From NCBI GenBank assembly GCA_964035545.1, contig OZ037773.1:1986751-2050750 (forward strand): DNA of 64,000 nucleotides. The letters are read 5' to 3'. Source of the stretch: Bugula neritina. Taxonomy: Eukaryota > Bryozoa > Gymnolaemata > Cheilostomatida > Bugulidae. The first letter of the stretch is position 1, and the number at the start of each line of letters is the position of its first letter. Below, one piece after another: positions 25,761 to 37,200 of the stretch. The translations under genes were made by a program, and so were the position numbers. Below the pieces are notes generated by a model, which saw only the letters and a program-made list of their open reading frames with translations, was not told the DNA's origin and made no database searches.

Positions 25761-26440
25761 GCAAGCAACTCTACTCATAGAATTATAATGGACATATAGA
25801 ATATATGTAGCTTTTCTGAAGCTAAAACAGGCACTTGGAGTTGTGATTGTAATTATGGGACTACCCAGTTAGTAATTCATATTTTGCTGAATAATTATGA
25901 GGTGATTCAGGACAACATGCATATCAAGGGAACCTAAATCTGTTTTCTACAAGAATATTAGGACAGAGAGAATAGGAACAGGAATAATAAACACATAATA
26001 TTAGCTCAAACCAGATAAGTTGTTTGAGGAAGGTAAGTATTGTATTTACTCTGAGCTTATCTGGCATACCTACTTGACAGTGTATTCATATCTGTTACAG
26101 GGTATGGGATAACAGGCACATCATAATATACTTTTAAATGTGTATTGCTTGATGAAGTAGTTTATTGCCCCCATCACTTGTCATCAAACCTGTTACATCC
26201 CTTACTTTCATAGCATATTGGTATTTTTGTTTGAAGTCAGTTGATTGACAGTATGACTCCATTTGATTGATCACTTGTGTCTCTGGTAATTTAGTTTAGC
26301 AAATCCGCAATTTTTATTAAAAGTTTTGGCAGAATAATTTTTCTAAATGAGGATGCCGTTGCTAGCATAGATAGCAACAGGGTGTGGTGCAAATGTAGCA
26401 TTGGCAGCATGTTGCAAGTAGCCGTTGTAGTCTCGCTGAC
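25761..26440. other. Intergenic interval, no gene seen
   Basis: Non-repetitive AT-rich sequence between the spectrin-like gene and the aminopeptidase cluster. It contains the AATAAA at 25986-25991 that could end the upstream transcript. I see no coding exon or RNA gene. Confidence 0.5.
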
Positions 26441-26453
26441 ACTACAATATTGA

Positions 26454-26546
26454 CCAATCAGCAGCAGCGATACAGTGTGTCTGGTATAAACATGCTTAGC
26501 TGGTCTGTTTCAACTCACTACTAAAAAACTGCTGCAAACATGACTA
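26454..26546 (+). promoter_or_regulatory. Putative promoter and noncoding exon 1 of aminopeptidase gene 1
   Basis: CCAAT at 26454-26458 (gaccaatcag), TATAAA at 26485-26490 and a donor cta|gtgagt after 26546. The layout (CCAAT, TATA, short exon, donor, repeat-filled intron, coding exon) matches gene 2 and the promoter at 63.4 kb. Transcription would begin near 26515. An ATG at 26540 does not continue in frame into exon 2. Confidence 0.55.
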
Positions 26547-26739
26547 GTGAGTAGCAGTGCATGTTATATAAAGTCTGTTTACACTGAGGAATACAAAGCT
26601 TACAACCAGGTAGTAGTATCATGTGATGAATGTTGCTAACTCTAAGTGTCTTTGCTTGCCTTAACCTGCAGTTGCTAATGGCATATGAGAAATCAGACTA
26701 TAAAAGAGCAATATGATTCTTCCGGTATTGTAGTAAGTA

Positions 26740-27765
26740 CAGCATGCTGTTGTACAGTAAGTGTAATATACTGTTGCATAGTAAGTGTAATATACTGTTG
26801 TATAGTAAGTGAAATATACTGTTGTATATAGTAAGTGTAATATACTGTTGTATATAGTAAGTGTAATATACTGTTGTACAGTAAGTGTAATATACTGTTG
26901 CATAGTAAGTGTAATATACTGTTGTACAGTAATTGTAATATACTGTTGTAAAGTAAGTGTAATATACTGTTGTAAAGTAAGTGTGATATACTGTTATAAA
27001 GTAAGTGTAATATACTGTTGTATAGTAAGTGTAATATACTGTTGTATAGTAAGTGTAATATACTGTTGTATAGTAAGTGAAATATACTGTTGTGTAGTAA
27101 GTGTAATATACTGTTGTACAGTAATTGTAATATACTGTTGTAAAGTAAGTGTAATATACTGTTGTAAAGTAAGTGTGATATACTGTTGTAAAGTAAGTGT
27201 AATATACTGTTGTATAGTAAGTGTAATATACTGTTGTATAGTAAGTGTAATATACTGTTGTACAGTAAGTGTAATATACTGTTGTATAGTAAGTGTAATA
27301 TACTGTTGTATAGTAAGTGTAATATACTGTTGTACAGTAAGTGTAATATACTGCTGTACAGTAAGTGTAATATACTGTTGTATAGTAAGTGTAATATACT
27401 GCTGTACAGTAAGTGTAATATACTGCTGTACAGTAAGTGTAATAATATACTGTTGTATAGTAAGTGTAATATACTGTTGTATAGTAAGTGTAATATACTG
27501 TTGTAGAGTAAGTGTAATATACTGTTGTAGAGTAAGTGTAATATACTGTTGTATAGTAAGTGTAATATACTGTTGTACAGTAAGTGTAATATACTGTTGT
27601 ACAGTAAGTGTAATATACTGTTGTACAGTAAGTGTAATATACTGTTGTACAGTAAGTGTAATATACTGTTGTACAGTAAGTGTAATATACTGCTGTACAG
27701 TAAGTGTAATATACTGTTGTACAGTAAGTGTAATATACTGTTGTACAGTAAGTGTAATATACCTA
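26740..27765 (+). repeat. 24-bp minisatellite carrying 5' splice-site consensus
   Basis: About 43 units with the core gtaagtgtaatatactgttg plus tata/taca. Each contains (c)a|gtaagtg, a near-perfect donor. It fills intron 1 of aminopeptidase gene 1. The 8-codon period gives an artefactual 321-codon Cys/Tyr/Val-rich open frame. Confidence 0.95.
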
Positions 27766-28241
27766 CTGTTATAGATATTTCAATACAATATACAGCTTAT
27801 AGTTTACAAAGATGTAAAGATGCAGTGTTTATTAATTGACATGAAACAGGTGCCCGCCTGGCATTTTTATTAACTGCAGGATTGTAGTCTTATTTAAAAC
27901 TACAAAAATATCCCTGAAATCGGTTTGTAATTTGCATACATTCCAGTATCTAATTAGAACTGTTTTTAACTTCATGACTTGTTACTTAACCACCACTTGT
28001 TACTCAAGTAGTACTTGTTATTCAAGTAATACTTGCTACCCAAGTACTACATGTTACCTGAGTAATACTTGCTACTCAAGCAGATACTTTAATTTACACA
28101 AATCCCAAAGTTGAAGCAAATAATATAAATCTCACTAATAAAACACATCACATATGCTATGTTGCACATATATTTATCATATTATAATATAACTGATTAC
28201 ATATAATACATTGTATAAATCTAATATATTATATATTGCAG

Positions 28242-31200
28242 ATGCCATATGAGGAGATAGAACTGAGAGAGTCAAAATCTGACCTCATGACGTCACCACA
28301 CAATGAAAAAGATAGTAAGGGTTGTACCCTCTCACTTCCCATGGGCTTCCTCCTTCTCCTATTGGCTGTACTCCTGTCGGTGGGCGTCGGCCTGATTGTG
28401 TTCTTTGCTACAGGAAACAACCAAGTGAAATGTGCAGACTCAGATGTAAGTTACCTTACAATAAAATATCCCACAAAACAACAGATAGTGTCGTCTTAGT
28501 GTCTTCTTACAATAACATCTTACGCAAAATAACATACAATGTCTTCTCTATTCAAAATATGTTTCTACTTTGTAGGATGTTTCTGGTGGGACAGGAGCTC
28601 AGATTGGAGGGAATGGTGATGGAGTTTGGTGGCCAGACTCTATGTGTCTTGTGACTTGTGAGTATCTATAGTATTTGTAATATGTATTATTGCTAGTTAG
28701 TGTTACTAGTAACAGTGTTTATGAGTTATAACATATGTTGTTTCTAGTTAGCACTACTAGTAAGAGTATTTATCATATATTATATTGTTATTAGTTAGTG
28801 TTACTAGTGTCCATCTTTGCTGTTACAGGTATTAACAATGGCTACTGCAAGGGTGATGTGAGTCATCCACTAAATACTACTAAAGCTGCATCACCCACTC
28901 TACCAACCACCACATTACCTACTACTACAGAAATTACCACAACACCTGGGAAAGTGAGAATTTCTTTTACACAAACCTTCTCTATGTTATCAGCTGTGTT
29001 ATGAATATCATATCAAAATATCTGATTTTCCTCCAGGTGAGAGATGTGAGACTACCATTACATCTGATACCACTACACTATGACATAGATATGAAACCAG
29101 ATATCTACCAATCAGATCCAAAGATGTTTACCAACACTGGAAGAGTGAAAATAGATATGAGATGTGATGTTGAAACAAATGTTGTTACTATTCACATTAA
29201 ACAACTCAACATCACATCTTTTCAGCTTACCAAGCAAGGTTGGTATTCAGCAATGATTTTATTCCTAAAAATGATAATTTAAAAACTTGTTGCGCAGTTA
29301 TGAAACCTAAAAGTATTTTATTTTTAATCTTATAACAAAATATTTTAAAAAGTTCAACTGCTTGAATGTTGTAAAAATAATAATGAGTATTGTTTTTAGA
29401 TGGGACAAGTATAGATATAATTGGAGAGCCAATCTATGACAAGGCGAGAGAATTTGTAAAATTTCCAACTCAAACCAAACTTACCGTGGGAAACACTTAT
29501 ACACTAGACGTTGGATATGAAGGCCCATTACAGAATGATTTAGCTGGATTATATTATAGTAGTTATGATAAGGTTGACAGTACTACAAATACTGTTACTA
29601 AAAGGTACATACTATACATGATACATACACATATAGTGTTTTCAATGCATTAACTAATTTTCGGCTTGTCTGTCTGTTTGTCTAATTATATAGCACATCA
29701 TAACTTCGCTGATCATAATAAAGCTAAATACTGTTCAAGCATTGAGTCCCCTCTAATTGTAGATATCTTGCTACTACTCAATACCAAGTTACAGACGCAA
29801 GAAAGGCGTTTCCGTGTTTTGATGAGCCTGCACTAAAGGCTACATTTACTATTTCTTTGTTGAGGAAGGCTGGTTATACGGCCCTTTCTAATACAGGTGT
29901 TGAAAAGACTGAATTACTGTAAGTTAGCCTTTAAATGTTCACTAACTCTTTATTTACTTGATCCTGCATATAGGTGTCTAGCAATAATTATAATAGCTCC
30001 CACCAATGCTAGGAAGTGTTGAGGAAGGTTGAGCCAGCACTAAGTCTGTTGAGTGTATAACGTGTGATCTATATCTTAGATCCAATTTCAATTTGATATT
30101 GTTATAGTTTTCAGATTTAGGGTTGATGTGCCACCAAGAGAGTCTATTTAACACTAGAGAAACTTCACCAGTTAAGTCGAGTAGATATCGTTATATTTAA
30201 TACAAGAATACATAATAAAAATCCAGTGTACAACAGTAATGATACGCACGTCTATTTAGTTTACAGCACTATCCTCAACTGAGCTAGTAGCGCGAAGCGG
30301 CTACTATTACTTATAAAACAGCCTAGATAATTGGCTAATACATTGTTCCGGGTCAATACGCAACCTTGCGTATTGTGTTGCTGGTAGCTCCACGAGCCAC
30401 CACACTGCCCCCTCCAGCAGAAAGCCCACTTTCTGATAAAATAAAATTCACATAAAAAACGTATACTTCGTTGTGGGGGGGGGTAAGAGAACAGTATAAA
30501 AGTATATACAAAAAAAACAACAACTGATAAAAAATATACAGGTATATATAACGTGCACACTAAGTAATAAGCAAGAGAAGGTCCTATCTACATGTAGAGT
30601 ACGTGCCACCATTACGGTAGGGAATGCCACAGAGAGGTAGGGAAATGAGTAGTATGGAGTTGTAGGTAGATTCGAGTTAACTGCGGGCCGCACGCTTCAT
30701 GCGTTTAATAGACTCCTGTAAGTATTTGAGTTCACTGGATGCAGCCTGTACTCGTGGGGCCAGCCTGTACACTTCTTGCTCCAAGTCGTGCGCCCTAGCT
30801 TCTACTTCACGTAGGTTGCGGGCCCAGGGGGACGAGCGAGAGGAAGTCGGCTGTCTGTGTCTTTTCCGCTCTGAAGATGGAAGGGGAGGAGGGAGTGTAT
30901 ATGCATTTGTGTCTACCTTCTGTAGTACGACACGAGGAAAGGTATGCGGCATGCGTAGAGGACTGCGAGGTGGAGAGTTAGCAGACTGGGTAGGTTTATC
31001 TGCGGCTCCAGAGATGATGGGCCGCGGGGAAGGGAAGCCTTGCTCCAGGCGAGATAGCCGAGCTGAGTCAGTGATGAGTGGTTTGATGGCGTTGAGAAAG
31101 GCAGGATAGGATGATTCGTCTACTTCATAGACATGCCCTTGATAACACTGCATAGTACGTTGGTGCCGCAACAGGTAATCACGATTGTAGCTATATTCTC

Positions 31201-34200
31201 CGCAAGGGCAGAAAGTGGTGACGTAGTGTTGCGGCAAGTGTACTTTTAGTCTGCGGTGAGTCGTGAATCGCTGTTGGCAGAGGTTGCATTCACGATTACT
31301 CTCACCTCCTTGATGGGTCCTGATCTCTCTCTCTGTGGCAGGGGTAATCCAGTTGGAGGTTGCTTCCAACTGGGGTGGCAGTTTCCTGGTGGTAGAAGTT
31401 GTTGGGGCCGGCTCTGAGTCCCACGCCATCTCTAGAGAAGGCATGCCCGGAGAGACGGGCGCGAGTGTGTCTACAAAAGTAGAATTAGTGTTAGATCGCG
31501 GTGGATCTTTACAACCTAATTCTAGTGACTGTCGACTGTTGCTAGCCTGAGAGTCACTGCTTTTGGAATGCACTCGAGGAACTGATGAATCATGTGTGGA
31601 CTGACCAAGAACAGTGTCTAGCTCCAGGTCTAACAGACCATCGGCCATTACAGTGTCTTCATCGTCATTCACATGAAACGTGGTTCCCAGTAATTCTGAT
31701 TCAATCTGCTGAATTAGTTCAGAATCTACTGGCATCGAGCCCGTTTCCATGAATAGGAATACAAGACTTATACTGGCTTACCTGGGAACTCGGTATTAAT
31801 GTCCATACTCAACGTTCTTGGTAAGGTTGGAGCTGGTTGTGAGATACGTCTGCCTTTGGCGATGTCAGCATAAGAAAAGGCTGAGCATCGTTTCCGAGAC
31901 ACGAGGTCGGAACTATTTGCTTTACGCGCATTAATTCCTCCCACTATTCCGCCCTCGCAAAAGTTGATATTTGCGTGGGGTTCACAACTCCAACATATCG
32001 TACGGTTTTCCCCTAGACTTTCATGTGCGCCGCTTCTAATGCAGTCACATATGAAGTCTTTCAAATACGGTGGGGGTTTCCTCGTACGCTGTCCCCTTTC
32101 TAGGGGGGGTGACACGCTTGCCGGTTCGCTAGTAGGGGCCTCTAATGGCGTCTCTACTTCACCGTTAGTGGTCACCTCTTCTTGTTCTCCGGATGGAGCC
32201 CCTCCCTCCGTGGGGGTTTGCACTTCCGGAACCGGCTCGGTTTCTGGAAGTGATGGAATTAGACTTGGCGGTGGCGGACACGCTTCTGTTGACAAAAGCT
32301 GCCGCTCCTCTCTCACCAAGTTTTCCTTCCGCGGTATGACCACTTCGTATTCAGGTCCATGCCGCCGTCGCCCGCGCGTCGTTGTCTGCCTCCTGGGCTC
32401 TAACAACGGGGGGGGGGCTTCTCCCACTCCGTCAGGGCTAGCCCAATACGGTTTCAAGCGAGACTCATTCTGGATAGACACCTGTCCTGAGCGCTCAATC
32501 TTGTACGTATGATTGGGCATAGCCTCGACGACCACGTAGGGGCCTACGAACTTAGGCTTCAGCTTATCAGCCTGTCCGCGGCGCCTACGGTAATTGACCA
32601 TCCACACCTTATCTCCCCTTTGATAGAGAGGTGGTTCATCGGAATCTTCGTGCCGCACCTTCCACTGCTGTTGACGCAGTATCTCGTGTGCGGCCTTCAT
32701 CCGTTCCACTAGTTCACTGGCATACTCATGGACTGAGTTATCCTGCTCTGGAACGTGATAGGTGAGATGGTCAGGGACACGAGTCTCCCTCCCGAGCATC
32801 AAGAGGTTTGGGGTCTCACCAGTACTGGTGTGTGGGGTGCTACGGTATGCACGCATGACTTGCGGCAACACCGTATCCCATTCCTCTTGACCTCGTCCAA
32901 GGAGGAGACTCCGGAGTGCATCACCTAGCATCCGGTTGTTGCGCTCCACCACCCCGTTACCTTGAGGGTGGTAGGGGGTGGTCCTGCTCTGATTTACTCC
33001 CCAGAGGTGGCAAAGGTCGCTCATCAGTTGAGACTGGAATTGAGCGCCTTGATCAGAGTGTATCTGTTCGGGAAGCCCAAAATAACAGAATACATGTTGG
33101 TCTAGTGCCCTGGCCACTGTTGGGGCTGATGCATCTGGAATCGCCAGAGCATCCGCCCACCTAGTAAAGTGGTCGGTTAGTACTAGGATCCAATTATTGC
33201 CTCTGGGGGTCATGGGCATGGGTCCGACCAGGTCTACAGCGACTACTTGCCAGGGCCTACCAGCATATAGCCTCCGCCGTCCTGCTTCACCAGGGGGGCG
33301 GCTATGCTTACTGGCCTGGCAGATCTCACACTGTTTGACTCTGAGCCGGACGTCACGCTCCATCTGCGGCCAATACCACCGGAGTCGTAATTTGGATATC
33401 ACTCGCTTGACCCCTGCGTGGGCCTGCTTGTGAGTATCCCAAATCAACTCACGGCGGATGGCTGTGGGGCAGACTACCCTCTTCCTTTCCGGGTGTCTGC
33501 CGCTGGCAGCTAGAGAGATGGTTAGCAACCCATCCTGCCCGATCCGCAGCGAGTCCCAACGCTGACAGTATAGCCGGAACTCGGCGCATCCTGGTCGTAT
33601 GCGTTCCTCGCTGGGTCGTCGCCCTTCCTTTTTGGCCCGGTATATGTCTGCCACGACTCCAGGCAGCTCTTCTTGGAGCTTCTTCAGCTCTCGAACATTA
33701 CCGGCCAGTACAGGGTTGGCGCGGAGGTTTTGTACATCCTCCGGGGACTCATCAACTCTCTGCCTGAGTTGACCTTGATCCCAGTCAAATGATGCTCCGT
33801 GATGAGCCAGCGTCTCCAACTCGCATCGTGGGGGACCTCCATCCCTCCTCTCAATGTTGAGACACTGTTTGCAACCTCCGTCAGGTCGGCGACTCAACCC
33901 ATCCGCATTGCTGTGTCTCTTGCCCGGTCGATGTTCGATCCGGTATGAGAATTCAGCTAGGATTTCGAGCCACCGGGCGACCTGACTAGAGGGCTCTGCT
34001 CTCCTGCACAACCAGATCAGCGAGGCATGATCCGTACGCAGCCGGAACTTCCTGCCATATAGGTATGGTCTGAAGTGCTTCACTGACTTGATTACTGCCA
34101 GCAGCTCCTTGCGGGTAGTGCAGTAATTTCGTTCAGCGGGAGAGAGAGACTTGCTGTAGTAGGCTACTACTACCTCTCGGCCTTCCTGCACTTGTGACAA

Positions 34201-37200
34201 CACAGCGCCAACATTCTGGTCACTGGCGTCCGTGTCTAGGATGTACTCCAGAGTGGGGTCTGGGTAGGCCAAGATGGGGGCCGTTAGTAGGCAGCCCTTG
34301 AGGCGGTCGAACGCTTCTTGTTCGACTGGAGTCCACTGCCACGTCACTCCCTTTGCGGTGAGCCGGTTTAACGGCTGGGCTATGCCCGCAAAGTCTGGTA
34401 TGTATTGCCTGTAATACCCTACCAGCCCCAAGAAAGCCCGGAGTCCGGTCAAGTCTTGGGGGGTGACCCAGTCTTCTACTGCCCGTACCTTTTCGGGATC
34501 CGTTGCCACGCCGTTTCGACCGACAACGTGCCCCAGGTACTTGACCTCCGGCTGCAATAGAGCGCACTTGGAAGGTTTGAGCTTAAGACCGGCACCTCGG
34601 AGTCTCTCGAAAACCTCCTGCAGACGACTGACATGTGTCTCGAAGTCTGGAGAGATTACGATGACATCATCGAGGTAGACCAGCAGTGTCTTCCAATGGA
34701 GTCCGCTAAGGACTTGTTCCATCAGCCTCTGGAAGGTGGCTGGGGCGGAGGTTAACCCGAAGGGCAGCACCTTCCACTTCCACAAACCGTCCCGTGTGAT
34801 AAACGCCGCTTTCTCCTGGGCGTCGGGACTCAGAGGAACCTGCCAATAGCCGCTTAGCAAGTCTAACGTACTGAAGTACTTGCTGCCGGCTAGGGCGTCC
34901 AATGACTCGTCAATACGAGGTAGAGGGTAGGCGTCCTGTATGGTTACGCTATTGAGTTTGCGGTAGTCCACACAGAACCGCCAACTGCCGTCTTTCTTCC
35001 GGACCAGTACGACTGGCGAGCTCCACGCACTGTGGGCGGGCTCTATCAGTCCCCGGTCCAGAAGATCCCGTACTTGTCGGCTAACCTCCTTCTCTTTCTC
35101 CGGCCCCAGCCTGCGCGTGGGCTGCCGGACAGGGGTTGTCCCTGCAGTCAGCGGTATTTCGTGTCTGACAATTCCAGTCAGTCCCACGTCATGCTCTCCG
35201 CTGCTGAACACATCACCGTAGTCGCGTAGTAACTTGGCCATAGCTTGGCGTTCTCTGTTACTCGCGCAGCCGCCACTGGCTGTTTCATATAACTCCCGGA
35301 GATGTGTTGGGACTGCCCCTCGTCCCTGAATAGGGTGTCGAGGGGGTGCCTCCGTCGCGTCACCCAGCGACGGGCCCACGTCCTCTTCCTGGACGGAATG
35401 GAACCGGCCCAGCATTGACCCAGCTGGGAGCTCAATGGGCTCGGTAAAGGGGTTGACGCACTGCACTAAGACCTCCCCTCGCTCAGTTAGTCGGTTTAAA
35501 CTACTGGCGAGTTGGATCTTTTCGTGCGCGCTTTCAACGACCCCGAGCCTGGCTATCCGGTTGCTGTTCACTCGGCAGTGGATAGTAGCTCTGGAGCGTC
35601 CGGGTACGGTGCAGTTTCGAACTACCTGAACACCGCCCACCAGAGGACGCCCAAACTTATCCACACAGGCGAGTTCTCGCCCGCCCATCAGCACCACCGA
35701 TTTACTGAAATCTATTCGGCACTGGTGTTGCTTCAAGAAGGGCATTCCGAGGATAGCATCTTCCTCCAGTTGACCTATGATAAAGGTCTCCTGTACAGCC
35801 TGATCTCGGACACGCCCAGGGAGCTCGATAATACCATAAAAGGGGATACATGACCCGTCTGCCAGGGTGCCATGCTCTCCAGCATACGGTCGTACTCTAT
35901 CCCTGTCCCGGCGGGGCAGTGCCTCAAAGACTCTGCGACTGAGAAGGTTGGTAGTACAACCGGAGTCGAGCAGGAAAGTGACGGCGTTGCCGGCTACCTT
36001 TCCGGGTAGGAAATAGCTCTCTCCATGTGGTTGTACTTTCACCCCCCCCGCATGTGCTATCCTGTTTTGACAGGACGGCGGGGGTTTCACCCGTGGTTTA
36101 CGGGGCTTCCGGCGGCGAGGTTGGTGCCGGCGGGGTTTGGGCCTCTCCACTGGGCCTTCTGGCTCCATTTCAGTGGCGGGCTCCTCTTCCCGAGGTAACC
36201 GGTGAAACCGGTTAGCGAGTGGCAGGGAGAAGGTACTGGGCCGTTGTGCGGGCCTACTAGTCCTGCGTGGTACCTGCCACTCGGGTGGAATGTTCCGCCG
36301 TGTCCGTACGGACAGACGACGTCGCGCTCCACCATACTCCTTTAGTTGCGGCCCACGGGGAGGGAGTGTGTCCGCGGGCCGTGACAGTTTAACGCCCCCT
36401 GGTATTGGGGTCGTCCTTTCTGTCCCTGGTCCTGATCAGCGCTACTCCAGCCCTGCCCCACAGATGTTGGGGACATCCGCAAGGCCTGACCGGGGCCAGC
36501 ACCGGCCAGAATGGTTACCAATTGTCCCAGCATCTCTACCATGCGGTCCACTTCGGCTTCCAGCGGGAGGGCTTCGGAGCCTGTCGTAGCCCTGGCAGCG
36601 CTGACTCCAACTACTGGGGGGTTCCTTTGTGCTCGATGCATTTGGGTAGCCAACAGGTAAGCTTCTCCAGCCTTCAGGGCATCCTCTATTCTGGTTATCC
36701 CTTTAGCTCGTAGGTGATGGTCTAGGCCCAGGTCGTTTAGGGACTGGACAAAGGCGTCATAGGTGTAACGCTCTTGGTGTTGTGCTGGCAGATCGCTATA
36801 TGCAATCTGCGCCAGCTTCTTCACCGTCGCGGCATGTTCTTGCAGCGAGGTCCGCGGGGTGCGGCACAATCTCTCCAGCTTGGTCCTAGCGTCTATGACG
36901 GAGGTGCCAAAACGGGCCCGCAGCGCAGCCAGTATGCCGTCTACGTCCGTTCCCACTCCGTACGGCTTGGCTTGTTCCGTCACCGCCCTCCGCAATTTGA
37001 TAAGGGCCACTCTATGCGGCCATTGAGCAACTTCCATTACCTCTCTAAATTCTTGTATAAATTGTTCGACATCTTCCGACCCAGTAAAGGTGGGAGCTTC
37101 AAGCAATGTCTATAAGCTTCTTCTCCTTCACGATTCACAGGATTAACAGCATTTCTACGCTCACCTTCTACTGGGGGTGGTTGCATTCTAGCATTTTCAG

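Noticed and set aside
26809-27774. 321-codon Cys/Tyr/Val repeat protein
   Set aside because: Pure product of the 24-bp array in intron 1, with no composition change at the ends and no supporting features.
30677-31750. Envelope gene of an errantivirus
   Set aside because: No signal peptide, membrane span or fusion-protein features. Zinc fingers and a coiled coil point elsewhere.
31964-36589. Plus-strand frames of 60-180 codons across the retroelement
   Set aside because: Antisense shadows of gag, pol and ORF3.
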